46,265 nt of DNA from Streptococcus suis (lineage in GTDB: Bacteria; Bacillota; Bacilli; Lactobacillales; Streptococcaceae), in contig NZ_POQQ01000021.1 in assembly GCF_002964575.1 (NCBI RefSeq), positions 1 through 46,265 of the forward strand. Direction: 5' to 3'. The position numbers and the translations under genes are program-made. Positions within the stretch are counted from its first letter, which is position 1, and each line of letters starts with the position of its first letter. This document shows positions 14,908 to 26,362 of this stretch, piece by piece. The notes under the pieces were generated by a model, which was not told where the DNA came from, made no database searches, and saw only the letters and a program-made list of their open reading frames with translations.

Positions 14908-17900
14908 ATGGCGAAGCGGATTTTTGTTGAGAAGAAGGCGGATTTTCAGATTAAGGCGGAGGCTCTTCGCAAGGAGTTGACCCATAATTTACAGTTGACA
15001 AGTTTGATGAGTGTACGTCTGGTGCAGGTGTACGATATTTTCAATCTTGAGGAGGACTTGCTGGAGCAGGCGATCAAGCATATCTTTACCGAGCAGGTGA
15101 CGGACAAGGTCTTGTCAGAAGCTGAGCTTGACTTGGAGGGGGCTGCTTATTTTGCGATAGAGGCTCTTCCTGGGCAGTTTGATCAGCGGGCGGCCAGCAG
15201 TCAGGAGGCCCTTCTCTTGTTGGGCAGTCGTCAGGAGGTGCGTGTCAATACAGGTCGGCTTTACATCTTGAATGGCAATGTGCAGGAAGAAGAGTTAGCT
15301 GCTATCAAGAACTATTTGCTCAACCCTGTGGATTCACGTTTCAAGGACTTGGATGCTCCTTTGGTGGCCCAGGAGTTTTCGGTGTCAGATGCGACTATTC
15401 CAAACTTGGACTTTTTTGATAGCTATGGGACAGAGGAATTTGCGTCTTACAAGCGTGAGGCTGGCTTGGCTATGGAAGTGGAAGATTTGCTCTTCATTCA
15501 GGACTACTTCAAGTCAATCGGGCGAGTGCCAACTGAGACAGAACTCAAGGTCTTGGATACCTATTGGAGTGACCACTGCCGTCATACGACTTTTGAAACC
15601 GAATTGAGGTCTATTGACTTTTCAGCTTCAAAATTCCACAAGCAACTGCAGGCGACTTATGACAAGTATCTGGCTATGCGAACAGAGTTAGGTCGGACAG
15701 ACAAACCGCAGACGCTTATGGATATGGCGACGATTTTTGGTCGTTACGAGCGGGCAAACGGACGTCTGGATGATATGGAAGTGTCGGACGAAATCAATGC
15801 TTGCTCGGTGGAGATTGAAGTGGATGTGGACGGCGTGAAAGAGCCATGGCTCCTCATGTTCAAGAATGAGACCCATAATCACCCAACAGAAATCGAGCCT
15901 TTTGGTGGAGCCGCAACCTGTATCGGTGGAGCCATTCGTGATCCTTTGTCAGGACGTTCCTATGTCTATCAGGCCATGCGGATTTCAGGTGCGGGTGATA
16001 TTACCCAGCCTCTGACAGCTACTCGCCCAGGGAAATTACCACAGCAAATCATTTCTAAAACAGCAGCACATGGTTATTCTTCATACGGTAACCAAATCGG
16101 TCTTGCGACCACCTATGTACGTGAATATTTCCACCCAGGCTTTGTCGCTAAACGTATGGAGTTGGGTGCCGTAGTCGGTGCAGCTCCAAAGGAAAATGTG
16201 GTCCGTGAAAAACCAGTCGCAGGCGATGTGGTCATCTTGTTAGGAGGCAAAACAGGTCGCGACGGTATCGGTGGAGCAACAGGTTCGTCCAAGGTACAGA
16301 CAGTCGAGTCTGTCGAAACAGCTGGTGCGGAAGTCCAAAAAGGAAACGCTATTGAAGAACGCAAAATCCAACGCTTGTTCCGCAATGGTGACGTGACTCG
16401 CTTGATTAAAAAATCCAATGACTTCGGTGCAGGCGGTGTCTGCGTAGCCATTGGGGAACTGGCAGACGGTCTTGAAATCGACTTGGACAAGGTACCGCTT
16501 AAGTATGCAGGCTTGAACGGAACGGAAATTGCTATTTCGGAATCACAAGAGCGGATGAGCGTCGTTGTTCGTCCTCAAGATGTCGATGCCTTCATCGCAG
16601 CCTGCCGTCAGGAAAATATCCATGCGGTTGTCGTAGCTAAAGTCACTGAAAAACCAAACTTGGTCATGACCTGGAATGGACAGACCATTGTTGATTTGGA
16701 ACGTTCCTTCCTTGATACCAACGGGGTGCGCGTGGTGGTGGATGCCAAGGTCGTTGACAGCCCTGTCAACTTGCCAGAAAGACGTACAACATCTGTCGAA
16801 ACACTACAGGAGGACTTGAAAGACCTTCTTTCAGACCTCAACCATGCTAGTCAGAAAGGTTTGCAGACGATTTTCGACTCATCTGTTGGTCGTTCAACCG
16901 TCAACCACCCTCTCGGAGGACGTCACCAGCTGACACCGACAGAAAGTTCTGTGCAGAAACTACCTGTCCAACACGGCGTGACGACGACGGCTTCTGTCAT
17001 GGCTCAGGGCTATCATCCCTATCTGGCAGACTGGTCTCCTTATCACGGGGCTGCCTATGCGGTCATTGAAGCGACAGCTCGCTTGGTGGCAACAGGGGCT
17101 AACTGGTCCAAGGCTCGCTTCTCCTATCAAGAATACTTCCAACGCATGGACAAGCAGGCGGATCGTTTCGGCCAGCCAGTAGCGGCCCTGCTTGGTTCGA
17201 TTGAGGCTCAGATTCAGCTTGGCCTACCATCTATCGGTGGCAAGGACTCCATGTCTGGTACTTTTGAGGACTTGACAGTTCCGCCGACCCTGGTTGCCTT
17301 TGGTGTGACCACGGCAGACAGCCGCAAAGTCCTCTCGCCTGAGTTCAAGGCGGCTGGTGAGCACATTTACTACTTACCAGGTCAGATTTTGTCCGAAGAT
17401 ATTGATTTTGCCCTGATCAAGTCTAATTTTGAGACTTTTGAAAAATGGCAGAGCGATTATGTGATTACGGCTGCTAGTGCAGTCAAGTATGGTGGTGTTC
17501 TAGAAAGCCTAGCCCTCATGTCCTTTGGAAATCAAATCGGAGCAAGAGTCGAACTTGCAGATCTTGAAACTAGCTTGACAGGTCAGCTTGGCGGCTTTGT
17601 CTTCACATCGACAGAAGACATTCCAGATGCTGTAAAAATTGGACAAACCACTGCTGACTTTACACTCCTTGTCAACGGTGTCAACCTAGCTGGACAGGAT
17701 TTGCAGGCAGCCTTTGAAGGCAAACTAGAAGAAGTATATCCAACAGAATTTGAACAGGCGACGGAGTTGCAGGATGTTCCGGCAGTCACAAGTTCAGCGG
17801 TTATAAAAGCAAAAGAAGCCGTTGAGGTTCCTGTAGTTTACATTCCAGTCTTCCCAGGTACCAACTCAGAATATGATTCTGCCAAGGCCTTTGAACAGGC

Positions 17901-18627
17901 TGGTGCCAAGGTTAATCTGGTGCCATTCGTGACTTTGGATGCAGAGAGTATTGAAAAATCAGTTGACACTATGGTTGACAATATTGCTAAGGCACATATT
18001 CTTTTCTTTGCAGGAGGATTCTCGGCTGCGGATGAGCCAGACGGGTCTGCCAAGTTTATTGTGACCATCCTACGAAACGCCAAGGTCCGCTCTGCTATTG
18101 ACCAATTTATAGAAAAAGGTGGCCTCATCATCGGTATCTGTAATGGTTTCCAGGCCCTTGTCAAATCGGGCTTATTGCCGTATGGAAACTTTGAGGAGGC
18201 AGGTGAAACCAGTCCGACCCTCTTCTACAACGATGCCAACCAGCACGTTGCCAAAATGGTGGAAACGCGGATTGCCAATGTCAACTCACCATGGTTGGCA
18301 GGTGTCCAGGTCGGTGATATTCACGCTATTCCAGTTTCCCACGGGGAAGGAAAATTTGTGGTGACGGACGAGGAATTCGCTATCTTGCGGGATAATGGGC
18401 AAATTTTCAGCCAATACGTTGACTTTACTGGTCAGCCAAGCATGGATTCTAAGTACAATCCAAATGGATCCAGCCATGCCATTGAGGGTATTACCAGCCG
18501 CAACGGTCAGATTATCGGGAAAATGGGGCATTCGGAGCGGTACGAGGACGGTCTTTTCCAAAACATTCCAGGTAAGAAAGACCAAGGGCTCTTTGTTTCA
18601 GCGGTTCGCTATTTTACAGGAAAATAA
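14908..18627 (+). CDS. purL: FGAM synthase, large single-chain type
   Basis: 1239 aa. Makes FGAM from FGAR, glutamine and ATP. This is the fused type (as in E. coli PurL), not the PurS/L/Q complex of Bacillus. The synthetase core shows [31 protein letters not shown] and [13 protein letters not shown]. The C-terminal glutaminase domain has nucleophile Cys1078 in GICNGFQAL and the catalytic His in PVSHGEGKF. Start ATG 14908 ([10 protein letters not shown]) follows AAGG; earlier in-frame codons lie inside purC. It ends 2 bp before purF. Confidence 0.96.
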   Translation: MAKRIFVEKKADFQIKAEALRKELTHNLQLTSLMSVRLVQVYDIFNLEEDLLEQAIKHIFTEQVTDKVLSEAELDLEGAAYFAIEALPGQFDQRAASSQEALLLLGSRQEVRVNTGRLYILNGNVQEEELAAIKNYLLNPVDSRFKDLDAPLVAQEFSVSDATIPNLDFFDSYGTEEFASYKREAGLAMEVEDLLFIQDYFKSIGRVPTETELKVLDTYWSDHCRHTTFETELRSIDFSASKFHKQLQATYDKYLAMRTELGRTDKPQTLMDMATIFGRYERANGRLDDMEVSDEINACSVEIEVDVDGVKEPWLLMFKNETHNHPTEIEPFGGAATCIGGAIRDPLSGRSYVYQAMRISGAGDITQPLTATRPGKLPQQIISKTAAHGYSSYGNQIGLATTYVREYFHPGFVAKRMELGAVVGAAPKENVVREKPVAGDVVILLGGKTGRDGIGGATGSSKVQTVESVETAGAEVQKGNAIEERKIQRLFRNGDVTRLIKKSNDFGAGGVCVAIGELADGLEIDLDKVPLKYAGLNGTEIAISESQERMSVVVRPQDVDAFIAACRQENIHAVVVAKVTEKPNLVMTWNGQTIVDLERSFLDTNGVRVVVDAKVVDSPVNLPERRTTSVETLQEDLKDLLSDLNHASQKGLQTIFDSSVGRSTVNHPLGGRHQLTPTESSVQKLPVQHGVTTTASVMAQGYHPYLADWSPYHGAAYAVIEATARLVATGANWSKARFSYQEYFQRMDKQADRFGQPVAALLGSIEAQIQLGLPSIGGKDSMSGTFEDLTVPPTLVAFGVTTADSRKVLSPEFKAAGEHIYYLPGQILSEDIDFALIKSNFETFEKWQSDYVITAASAVKYGGVLESLALMSFGNQIGARVELADLETSLTGQLGGFVFTSTEDIPDAVKIGQTTADFTLLVNGVNLAGQDLQAAFEGKLEEVYPTEFEQATELQDVPAVTSSAVIKAKEAVEVPVVYIPVFPGTNSEYDSAKAFEQAGAKVNLVPFVTLDAESIEKSVDTMVDNIAKAHILFFAGGFSAADEPDGSAKFIVTILRNAKVRSAIDQFIEKGGLIIGICNGFQALVKSGLLPYGNFEEAGETSPTLFYNDANQHVAKMVETRIANVNSPWLAGVQVGDIHAIPVSHGEGKFVVTDEEFAILRDNGQIFSQYVDFTGQPSMDSKYNPNGSSHAIEGITSRNGQIIGKMGHSERYEDGLFQNIPGKKDQGLFVSAVRYFTGK

Positions 18628-18629
18628 AT

Positions 18630-20084
18630 ATGACATACGAAGTTAAATCACTCAATGAAGAGTGCGGTGTTTTCGGTATTTGGGGACATCCACAGGCTGC
18701 TCAGGTTACTTATTTTGGGCTCCATAGTTTGCAGCACCGTGGACAAGAAGGGGCAGGGATTTTAGCCAATGATGGTGGGCATTTACGTCGCCATCGTGGA
18801 ACTGGCCTGATTGCAGAAGTCTTCAAAAATCCAGCAGATTTAGAAGCCTTGACAGGAAGGGCTGCTATTGGTCATGTCCGCTATGCAACTTCTGGCTCTG
18901 CTTCTATCAATAATATCCAGCCCTTCCTCTTTGATTTTGCAGATATGCAGGTGGGTTTGGCACACAATGGGAATTTGACCAATGCGGTTAGTTTGAAGGC
19001 TGAACTTGAAAAAAATGGTTCTATTTTCTCTTCTTCTTCCGATACGGAAATTCTCATGCACTTGATTCGCCGCAGTCACAATCCAGATTTTATGGGCAAA
19101 ATCAAGGAAGCCCTCAATACTGTTAAAGGTGGTTTTGCCTACCTGATTATGCTGGAAGACAAGCTGGTCGCAGCTCTGGATCCAAATGGCTTCCGACCAC
19201 TTTCAATAGGCAAAATGAAAAATGGTGCTTGGGTTGTTGCTAGTGAGACCTGTGCTTTTGAAGTAGTGGGGGCTGACTGGGTTCGAGATGTGGAGCCTGG
19301 TGAAATTGTCGTCATTGATGATTCAGGAATTCAATATGATAGCTATACAAGGGATACGCAACTGGCAGTTTGCTCCATGGAGTATGTCTATTTTGCCCGC
19401 CCAGATTCCGTCATTCATGGTGTCAATGTCCATACAGCCAGAAAAAACATGGGACGTCGTTTGGCCCAGGAATTTCAACAGGAAGCAGACATTGTCGTTG
19501 GTGTGCCCAACTCCTCCCTATCTGCTGCTATGGGATTTGCAGAAGAGTCTGGCTTGCCAAATGAAATGGGGCTGATCAAAAACCAGTATACCCAGCGGAC
19601 CTTTATTCAACCGACCCAGGAATTGCGGGAGCAGGGTGTGCGCATGAAGTTGTCAGCCGTTTCAAGTGTTGTCAAAGGCAAGCGCGTGGTTATGATTGAC
19701 GACTCTATTGTTCGCGGTACAACTAGCCGCCGCATTGTCCAGCTTCTTCGTGATGCAGGGGCAAAAGAAGTCCATGTGGCTATCGGTAGCCCAGAACTCA
19801 AGTACCCGTGTTTCTATGGCATTGATATTCAGACCCGTCGGGAGCTGATTTCAGCCAACCATACTGCTGAGGAAGTTTGTGAGATTATCGGGGCAGACAG
19901 TCTGACCTACCTTTCTCTTGAGGGGATGATTGAGGCTATCGGTATTGAAACAGACGCTCCAAAAGGCGGGCTCTGCGTAGCCTACTTCGACGGAGAATTT
20001 CCAACTCCTCTTTATGATTACGAGGAAGAATACCTCCGAAGCCTAGAAGAGAAAACGAGTTTTTATATTGAAAATGTCAAGTAA
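18630..20084 (+). CDS. purF: Amidophosphoribosyltransferase
   Basis: 484 aa. Commits PRPP to purine synthesis by glutamine-dependent amination. N-terminal nucleophile Cys12 in EECGVFGIW, after an 11-residue propeptide as in Bacillus PurF; PRPP loop [15 protein letters not shown] in the C-terminal half. The family is feedback-inhibited by AMP and GMP. Follows purL by 2 bp. A 9-bp inverted repeat (20076-20084 / 20103-20111) covers its stop codon and the gap to purM. Confidence 0.97.
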   Translation: MTYEVKSLNEECGVFGIWGHPQAAQVTYFGLHSLQHRGQEGAGILANDGGHLRRHRGTGLIAEVFKNPADLEALTGRAAIGHVRYATSGSASINNIQPFLFDFADMQVGLAHNGNLTNAVSLKAELEKNGSIFSSSSDTEILMHLIRRSHNPDFMGKIKEALNTVKGGFAYLIMLEDKLVAALDPNGFRPLSIGKMKNGAWVVASETCAFEVVGADWVRDVEPGEIVVIDDSGIQYDSYTRDTQLAVCSMEYVYFARPDSVIHGVNVHTARKNMGRRLAQEFQQEADIVVGVPNSSLSAAMGFAEESGLPNEMGLIKNQYTQRTFIQPTQELREQGVRMKLSAVSSVVKGKRVVMIDDSIVRGTTSRRIVQLLRDAGAKEVHVAIGSPELKYPCFYGIDIQTRRELISANHTAEEVCEIIGADSLTYLSLEGMIEAIGIETDAPKGGLCVAYFDGEFPTPLYDYEEEYLRSLEEKTSFYIENVK

Positions 20085-20111
20085 GTAACAGAGGTGTCAA
20101 TGTTACTTGAC
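20076..20111. repeat. Inverted repeat at the purF-purM junction
   Basis: GTCAAGTAA and TTACTTGAC are exact reverse complements separated by 18 nt. The purF stop TAA is in the left arm. No T-tract follows, so it is more likely an mRNA stability or processing hairpin than a terminator. Confidence 0.5.
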
Positions 20112-20140
20112 AGACCTGTAAACTGTTGAAAGGAATCAAA

Positions 20141-21163
20141 ATGACAAATAAAAATGCCTACGCCCAGTCGGGCGTTGACGTCGAAGCGGGATATGAAGTT
20201 GTCGAACGCATCAAGAAGCACGTAGCTCGGACAGAACGCCTGGGTGTTATGGGAGCCCTTGGTGGTTTTGGCGGGATGTTTGACCTGACTAAACTGGATG
20301 TCAAAGAGCCGGTCTTGGTATCAGGAACAGACGGCGTCGGCACCAAGCTCATGCTGGCGATTCAGTACGACAAGCACGACACCATTGGTCAGGATTGCGT
20401 GGCCATGTGTGTCAACGACATCATCGCAGCAGGTGCGGAGCCACTTTACTTCCTCGACTACATCGCGACAGGAAAAAACGAACCAGCCAAGCTGGAGCAG
20501 GTGGTGGCCGGTGTGGCTGAAGGCTGTGTCCAAGCTGGTTGCGGCCTGATTGGCGGTGAAACGGCTGAAATGCCTGGTATGTACGGAGAGGATGACTATG
20601 ACCTGGCTGGCTTTGCCGTCGGCATTGCGGAGAAGTCCCAGATTATCGACGGCAGTAAGGTCCAGGAGGGCGACATTCTCCTCGGCCTAGCTTCCAGCGG
20701 CATTCACTCCAACGGCTATTCTTTGGTCCGTCGCGTTTTTGCAGATGTTTCTGGCGACGCTCTGTTGCCAGAGTTCAATGGCAGAGCTCTAAAGGATGTT
20801 CTCTTAGAGCCGACACGTATCTATGTCCAGCAGGTATTGCCTTTAGTAAAAGCAGGGCTAGTCAACGGTATTGCCCATATCACAGGCGGTGGTTTCATCG
20901 AAAATATTCCCCGTATGTTTGCTGATAATCTTGCGGCTGAGATTGAAGAAGATAAGATTCCAGTCCTCCCAATCTTTACGGCCCTTGAAAAATATGGCCA
21001 CATCAAACATGAAGAAATGTTTGAAATCTTCAATATGGGTATCGGAATGGTCCTGGCTGTCAGTCCAGACAAGGTTGACAGCGTCTGTCAACTAGTTGAC
21101 GAGGAAGTTTACACCATTGGTCGCATCATCGCCAAGGAAGATAAGAGTGTGGTCATCAAATGA
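20141..21163 (+). CDS. purM: AIR synthetase
   Basis: 340 aa. Closes FGAM to AIR with ATP. Motifs: [21 protein letters not shown] and [14 protein letters not shown] chose ATG 20141 ([13 protein letters not shown]) because GAAAGGA is 6 nt upstream; an in-frame ATG at 20126 has no ribosome site. It overlaps purN by 4 bp (ATGA). Confidence 0.96.
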   Translation: MTNKNAYAQSGVDVEAGYEVVERIKKHVARTERLGVMGALGGFGGMFDLTKLDVKEPVLVSGTDGVGTKLMLAIQYDKHDTIGQDCVAMCVNDIIAAGAEPLYFLDYIATGKNEPAKLEQVVAGVAEGCVQAGCGLIGGETAEMPGMYGEDDYDLAGFAVGIAEKSQIIDGSKVQEGDILLGLASSGIHSNGYSLVRRVFADVSGDALLPEFNGRALKDVLLEPTRIYVQQVLPLVKAGLVNGIAHITGGGFIENIPRMFADNLAAEIEEDKIPVLPIFTALEKYGHIKHEEMFEIFNMGIGMVLAVSPDKVDSVCQLVDEEVYTIGRIIAKEDKSVVIK

Positions 21164-21711
21164 AACGAATAGCAGTGTTTGCATCAGGCAACGGCTCCAA
21201 TTTCCAGGTCATCGCAGAGCAGTTTGAAGTAGACTTTGTCTTTTCAGACCGTAGAAACGCCTATGTCTTGGAACGAGCTGAAAAACTAGGGGTTCCTGCC
21301 TTTGCTTTTGAATTAAAAGAGTTTGCAGATAAGCAGGCCTACGAAGAAGCCATTATCCAACTGCTAGACCAGCACCAGATTGACTTGGTGGTCTTGGCAG
21401 GCTATATGAAGATTGTGGGACCAACCCTGCTGGCTCAGTATGAAGGTCGGATCATCAATATCCACCCCGCCTACTTGCCTGAATTTCCAGGAGCCCATGG
21501 GATTGAAGATGCCTGGCAGGCTGGCGTGTCTGAAAGTGGCGTAACAGTCCACTGGGTTGACAGTGGCATTGACACAGGACAAATTATCCAGCAAGTCCGA
21601 GTGCCCCGATTGGCTGATGATACTTTAGAAACCTTTGAAGCCAGAATACATGAAGCAGAATACCAACTCTATCCAGCAGTCTTGGAGGAGTTGGGGGTAG
21701 TGAGAAAATAA
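21160..21711 (+). CDS. purN: Phosphoribosylglycinamide formyltransferase
   Basis: 183 aa, folate-dependent GAR transformylase. SGNGSNFQ near the N-terminus binds substrate, and [16 protein letters not shown] corresponds to the family HPSLLPSFPG block with the catalytic His; [16 protein letters not shown] follows. Coupled to purM by a 4-bp overlap; purH starts 9 bp later. Confidence 0.95.
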   Translation: MKRIAVFASGNGSNFQVIAEQFEVDFVFSDRRNAYVLERAEKLGVPAFAFELKEFADKQAYEEAIIQLLDQHQIDLVVLAGYMKIVGPTLLAQYEGRIINIHPAYLPEFPGAHGIEDAWQAGVSESGVTVHWVDSGIDTGQIIQQVRVPRLADDTLETFEARIHEAEYQLYPAVLEELGVVRK

Positions 21712-21720
21712 GGAGAAATC

Positions 21721-23268
21721 ATGACAAAACGTGCGTTAATTAGCGTATCTGACAAGGCGGGCATTGTAGAGTTTGCCCAAGAATTGACCAAGTTTGGTTG
21801 GGAAATTATCTCCACCGGTGGTACCAAGGTTGCCTTAGATCAGGCTGGTGTGGGCACTATTGCCATTGACGATGTGACAGGTTTTCCTGAGATGATGGAT
21901 GGCCGCGTCAAGACCCTGCACCCCAAAATTCACGGGGGCTTGTTGGCTCGTCGGGATTTGGACAGCCATTTGCAAGCAGCTAGCGACCATGAAATCGGCT
22001 TGATTGACTTGGTGGTGGTCAACCTTTATCCCTTCAAAGAGACCATCTTGCGTCCAGACGTGACCTACGACTTGGCGGTGGAGAACATCGACATCGGCGG
22101 GCCGTCTATGCTTCGTTCAGCAGCCAAAAACCACGCCAATGTAACCGTTGTGGTGGATCCGGCAGATTATCCGACGGTTTTAGGGGAAATTGCAGAGCAG
22201 GGTGAGACGACCTACTCAACGCGTCAGCGATTGGCTGCCAAGGTCTTCCGACACACCGCAGCCTACGATGCCCTGATTGCAGATTATTTCACCAAGCAAG
22301 TCGGTGAAGACAAGCCTGAAAAATTAACCATTACTTACGACCTCAATCAGCCTATGCGTTACGGAGAAAATCCTCAACAGAATGCGGATTTCTACCAAAA
22401 TGCCCTTCCAACAGCTTATTCCATTGCCTCTGCTAAACAGTTAAATGGCAAGGAATTGTCTTTCAATAACATTCGTGATGCGGATGCGGCCATTCGGATT
22501 ATCCGTGATTTCAAGGACCGTCCAACTGTTGTGGCTCTTAAACATATGAATCCTTGTGGTATCGGACAGGCAGAAACGATTGAACAGGCTTGGGATTACG
22601 CTTATGAGGCTGACCCAGTATCGATTTTCGGAGGCATCGTCGTGCTGAACAGGGAAGTAGATGCTGCGACGGCTGAAAAGATGCACCCGATTTTCTTAGA
22701 AATCATCATCGCACCGAGCTACTCGGCAGAAGCACTAGCTATTTTGACCAATAAAAAGAAAAATCTTCGGATTTTAGAGTTGGCTTTTGATGCACAAGAT
22801 GCGAGTGAAGTTGAAAAGGAGTTCACAGGCGTTGTCGGCGGGCTCTTGGTGCAGGATCAGGACGTGGTGGTAGAAAGCCCAGCGGACTGGCAGGTGGTGA
22901 CCGAGCGTCAACCGTCCGATCAGGAGTGGGCGGCCATGGAGTTCGCTTGGAAGTCCTCCAAGTACGTCAAGTCCAACGGCATCATCATCACCAATGACAA
23001 GATGACTTTGGGCGTGGGACCGGGGCAAACCAACCGTGTAGCGTCCGTCCGTATCGCCATCGAGCAGGCCAAGGACCGTTTGGAAGGAGCTGTTTTGGCG
23101 TCGGATGCCTTCTTCCCATTCGCTGATAACGTGGAAGAAATCGCTGCGGCAGGCATCAAGGCTATCATTCAGCCAGGTGGCTCCGTCCGTGACCAAGACT
23201 CCATTGATATGGCTAACAAGTACGGCTTGACCATGGTCTTTACAGGAGTCAGACATTTTAGACATTGA
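21721..23268 (+). CDS. purH: Bifunctional AICAR transformylase / IMP cyclohydrolase
   Basis: 515 aa. Last two steps to IMP. N-terminal MGS-like cyclohydrolase domain ([24 protein letters not shown]) and C-terminal transformylase domain with KHMNPCGIG and the C-terminal GVRHFRH. Last gene of the first pur block; a terminator follows at 23276. Long antisense ORFs here are shadows. Confidence 0.97.
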   Translation: MTKRALISVSDKAGIVEFAQELTKFGWEIISTGGTKVALDQAGVGTIAIDDVTGFPEMMDGRVKTLHPKIHGGLLARRDLDSHLQAASDHEIGLIDLVVVNLYPFKETILRPDVTYDLAVENIDIGGPSMLRSAAKNHANVTVVVDPADYPTVLGEIAEQGETTYSTRQRLAAKVFRHTAAYDALIADYFTKQVGEDKPEKLTITYDLNQPMRYGENPQQNADFYQNALPTAYSIASAKQLNGKELSFNNIRDADAAIRIIRDFKDRPTVVALKHMNPCGIGQAETIEQAWDYAYEADPVSIFGGIVVLNREVDAATAEKMHPIFLEIIIAPSYSAEALAILTNKKKNLRILELAFDAQDASEVEKEFTGVVGGLLVQDQDVVVESPADWQVVTERQPSDQEWAAMEFAWKSSKYVKSNGIIITNDKMTLGVGPGQTNRVASVRIAIEQAKDRLEGAVLASDAFFPFADNVEEIAAAGIKAIIQPGGSVRDQDSIDMANKYGLTMVFTGVRHFRH

Positions 23269-23275
23269 GAAATTT

Positions 23276-23297
23276 GCTCACCTCGTGTGAGCTTTTT
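23276..23297 (+). terminator. Terminator after purH
   Basis: Stem GCTCAC/GTGAGC, loop CTCGT, then T5. Confidence 0.8.
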
Positions 23298-23299
23298 CC

Positions 23300-23312
23300 A
23301 TTCCCGAACATT
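23300..23312 (+). promoter_or_regulatory. PurBox upstream of purD
   Basis: ATTCCCGAACATT matches the PurR activator box known from Lactococcus, AWWWCCGAACWWT, at 12 of 13 positions. It ends 36 bp upstream of the purD -10. Confidence 0.65.
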
Positions 23313-23345
23313 CTTCTGTTCTTTCTATCAAAATCCGTCTGTTTT

Positions 23346-23354
23346 TGCTATACT
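23346..23354 (+). promoter_or_regulatory. purD promoter, extended -10
   Basis: TGC-TATACT 33 bp before the purD start, with a poor -35, consistent with activation from the PurBox. Confidence 0.6.
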
Positions 23355-23387
23355 ATTCATAGAAAATCCGTTTTTGAGGTGTAAAAA

Positions 23388-24650
23388 ATGAAACTTTTGG
23401 TTGTTGGGTCTGGTGGTCGTGAACACGCTATTGCAAAGAAGTTGTTAGAGTCTGAGCAGGTAGAACAGGTCTTTGTCGCTCCTGGAAATGACGGAATGAC
23501 TTTAGACGGAATTGAGTTGGTTAATATCGGAATTTCCGAACATTCTGCTCTCATCAACTTTGCCAAGGAAAATGACATTGCCTGGACTTTTGTTGGTCCA
23601 GACGATGCTCTGGCAGCAGGTATCGTTGATGATTTTGAACAGGCGGGACTAAAAGCTTTTGGTCCCAGTCGTCTCGCCGCGGAGCTGGAGTGGTCAAAAG
23701 ACTTTGCCAAACAAATCATGGTCAAATACGGCATTCCAACAGCAGCCTTTGGCACATTTTCCAACTTCGAAGAAGCCAAAGCCTACATCGAAGAGCAGGG
23801 GGCTCCAATCGTGGTCAAGGCGGACGGCTTGGCACTGGGCAAGGGCGTGGTCGTGGCGGAAACCGTCGAGCAGGCGGTCGAAGCGGCACGGGAGATGCTC
23901 TTGGACAACAAGTTCGGTGACTCGGGTGCCCGCGTGGTCATCGAGGAGTTCTTGGCGGGCGAGGAGTTTTCCCTCTTTTCCCTGGTCAACGGCGACCAGT
24001 TCTACATCCTGCCGACAGCCCAGGACCACAAGCGTGCCTTTGACGGCGACCAGGGGCCTAACACAGGTGGCATGGGGGCCTACGCTCCTGTTCCCCACCT
24101 GCCTCAAAGCGTGGTGGACACAGCGGTTGACAACATTGTCAAGCCCATTCTGGACGGCATGATTGCGGAAGGGCGGTCTTATCTTGGCGTGCTCTATGCT
24201 GGCTTGATTCTGACCGACCAAGGTCCCAAAGTCATCGAGTTTAACGCCCGTTTCGGCGACCCAGAAACCCAGATTATCCTGCCTCGCCTGACCTCTGACT
24301 TTGCTCAGAACATCGACGACATCCTCCACAAACGCCCGACCCAGCTGACCTGGCTGGATAGCGGCGTGACGCTGGGCGTTGTCGTGGCTTCAAACGGCTA
24401 CCCACTGGACTACGAAAAAGGCGTAGAGTTGCCAGCGAAGACTGAAGGCGACATCACGACCTACTATGCAGGGGCTCGTTTTGCGGAAAATAGCAGAGCA
24501 CTGCTCTCAAACGGCGGTCGAGTTTATATGCTGGTCAACACAGCAGACACCGTCCAAGAAGCCCAAGAAAAAATTTACTCAGAGCTGAAAAATCAGGATA
24601 TAACAGGCCTCTTCTATCGGACAGATATTGGAAGTAAGGCCGTGAAATAA
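23388..24650 (+). CDS. purD: Phosphoribosylamine-glycine ligase
   Basis: 420 aa, ATP-grasp enzyme making GAR. N-terminal VGSGGREHAIA, ATP-grasp core with VVKADGLALGKGV, and EFNARFGDPETQ near the metal site. First gene of the purD-E-K block with its own promoter. The middle of the gene (about 23800-24400) is strikingly GC-rich: 120 bp from 23821 have about 67% GC. This also creates long antisense ORFs. Confidence 0.96.
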   Translation: MKLLVVGSGGREHAIAKKLLESEQVEQVFVAPGNDGMTLDGIELVNIGISEHSALINFAKENDIAWTFVGPDDALAAGIVDDFEQAGLKAFGPSRLAAELEWSKDFAKQIMVKYGIPTAAFGTFSNFEEAKAYIEEQGAPIVVKADGLALGKGVVVAETVEQAVEAAREMLLDNKFGDSGARVVIEEFLAGEEFSLFSLVNGDQFYILPTAQDHKRAFDGDQGPNTGGMGAYAPVPHLPQSVVDTAVDNIVKPILDGMIAEGRSYLGVLYAGLILTDQGPKVIEFNARFGDPETQIILPRLTSDFAQNIDDILHKRPTQLTWLDSGVTLGVVVASNGYPLDYEKGVELPAKTEGDITTYYAGARFAENSRALLSNGGRVYMLVNTADTVQEAQEKIYSELKNQDITGLFYRTDIGSKAVK

Positions 24651-24675
24651 GGGATAAAGAAAAGGAAGTACAAGC

Positions 24676-25164
24676 ATGAACATTCCAATTTCCATCATCA
24701 TGGGCTCTAGCTCCGACTGGAAAACCATGAAAAAAGCAGCAGATGTGCTGGATAAATTTGGCATAGCCTACGAAAAGAAAGTGGTTTCTGCCCACCGCAC
24801 ACCAGACCTCATGTTCCGTCACGCCGAGGAAGCACGTGGCCGTGGCATCAAGGTCATCATCGCAGGAGCGGGTGGTGCGGCTCATTTGCCAGGTATGGTA
24901 GCAGCCAAGACGACCCTGCCTGTCATCGGTGTTCCCGTCCAATCTCGTGCCCTCAGCGGTGTGGATTCCCTCTATTCTATCGTGCAGATGCCGGGCGGTG
25001 TGCCTGTTGCGACCATGGCAATCGGTGAAGCAGGTGCGACCAATGCAGCTCTGACAGCTCTTCGCATTCTCTCTATTGAAGACCAAACCATTGCAGCTCA
25101 GCTGGCAGACTTTGCCAAGGAGCAGGAAAAAATTGCGGAGGCGATGACAGATGACCTCATCTAA
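24676..25164 (+). CDS. purE: N5-CAIR mutase
   Basis: 162 aa, class I PurE. It rearranges N5-CAIR, made by PurK, into CAIR. Visible: [24 protein letters not shown] and [12 protein letters not shown], the active-site loops. It overlaps purK by 14 bp, matching the joint function. Confidence 0.97.
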   Translation: MNIPISIIMGSSSDWKTMKKAADVLDKFGIAYEKKVVSAHRTPDLMFRHAEEARGRGIKVIIAGAGGAAHLPGMVAAKTTLPVIGVPVQSRALSGVDSLYSIVQMPGGVPVATMAIGEAGATNAALTALRILSIEDQTIAAQLADFAKEQEKIAEAMTDDLI

Positions 25165-26218
25165 GACAATCGGAATTATCGGTGGCGGTCAGCTAGGGCA
25201 GATGATGGCTATTTCCGCTATTTACATGGGTCACAAGGTTATCACGCTGGATCCTGCGGTGGACTGCCCAGCTTCCAAGGTCAGCGAGGTCATCGTCGCT
25301 CCCTATCACGATGTAGCGGCTCTCAAACAGCTGGCGGAGCGGTGTGATGTCCTGACCTACGAGTTTGAAAATGTCGATGCCGACGGACTGGACGCGGTCA
25401 TCAAGGACGGCCAACTCCCTCAGGGGACAGACCTGCTCCGCATTTCCCAGAACCGCATTTTTGAAAAAGAATTTCTTGCAAAAAAAGCAGGTGTACAAGT
25501 CGCTCCTTACAAAGTTGTCACTTCTAGCCTGGATTTAGAAGGCTTGGATCTTTCTAAGCGGTATGTCTTGAAGACTGCTACCGGGGGATATGATGGACAT
25601 GGTCAAGTTGTGATAAAGTCGGCTGCATCAGTCCTGATGGCAAACAAATTAGCTAATTCTGCCGAGTGTGTCTTGGAAGAGTTTGTGAATTTCGACCTGG
25701 AAATCTCCGTCCTTGTGTCTGGGAATGGCTCCGACTACACAGTCTTTCCTGTGCAGGAAAATATCCACCGCAATAATATTCTTTACAAAACTATCGTGCC
25801 TGCCCGTATTTCAGATGAACTAGCTGAAAAAGCCAAAACAATGGCCTTGCAAATCGCGGACAAGCTTCAATTAGCAGGCACCCTTTGTGTTGAAATGTTT
25901 GTGGCAGGTCAGGAAATTCTTGTGAATGAGATTGCCCCTCGACCACACAATTCAGGACATTATTCCATTGAAGCCTGTGATTTTTCACAGTTTGATACCC
26001 ATATCCGAGGCATTTTAGGGGAGCCTCTACCTCCTATCCGCCTGCTCTCTTCAGCTGTCATGATTAACGTCCTCGGACAAGACATGGAAGCCATCCAAAC
26101 CTTTCTTCAAGAAAACCCTACCGCCCATCCCCACTTTTATGGTAAACTAGAAGCGAAGCACAATCGCAAAATGGGACATGTGACGGTGTTGACGGATGAC
26201 GTTGAGGTGGCCTTGTAG
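25151..26218 (+). CDS. purK: N5-CAIR synthetase
   Basis: 355 aa, ATP-grasp. Converts AIR, bicarbonate and ATP to N5-CAIR for Pur[14 protein letters not shown] at the start; [18 protein letters not shown] is the family signature. Base composition drops sharply around 25450: the first 100 codons are GC-rich like purD-purE, the rest AT-richer, suggesting a recombination join. Confidence 0.96.
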   Translation: MTSSKTIGIIGGGQLGQMMAISAIYMGHKVITLDPAVDCPASKVSEVIVAPYHDVAALKQLAERCDVLTYEFENVDADGLDAVIKDGQLPQGTDLLRISQNRIFEKEFLAKKAGVQVAPYKVVTSSLDLEGLDLSKRYVLKTATGGYDGHGQVVIKSAASVLMANKLANSAECVLEEFVNFDLEISVLVSGNGSDYTVFPVQENIHRNNILYKTIVPARISDELAEKAKTMALQIADKLQLAGTLCVEMFVAGQEILVNEIAPRPHNSGHYSIEACDFSQFDTHIRGILGEPLPPIRLLSSAVMINVLGQDMEAIQTFLQENPTAHPHFYGKLEAKHNRKMGHVTVLTDDVEVAL

Positions 26219-26232
26219 TAGTATGGTTACAG

Positions 26233-26276
26233 TATCAATGCTATTTAGTTGCTAGCTTTGCATTGATGTTTTATTT
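26233..26276 (+). terminator. Terminator after purK
   Basis: Exact 8-bp stem ATCAATGC/GCATTGAT with an 18-nt loop, then GTTTTATTTAT. The loop is long, so efficiency is uncertain. Confidence 0.5.
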
Positions 26277-26362
26277 ATGGAATTAAATCGTCAAGTTGTT
26301 AAAGGAAATCTGAGATAGATTGGATAAGCAATAAGTAAACTTTTTAAATGTAAGGAGAAACA

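Noticed and set aside
22774..23265. Minus-strand ORF of 163 codons opposite the end of purH
   Set aside because: Shadow of the conserved purH frame with no family resemblance.
23694..24329. Long minus-strand ORF of 211 codons opposite purD
   Set aside because: It is antisense to a clear purD and exists because the GC-rich stretch removes stop codons; low-complexity His/Gln/Arg composition and no ribosome site.
26281..26362. PurBox and sigma-A promoter for purB
   Set aside because: TTGTTA at 26296 has no -10 at a usable distance, and no CCGAAC core is present.
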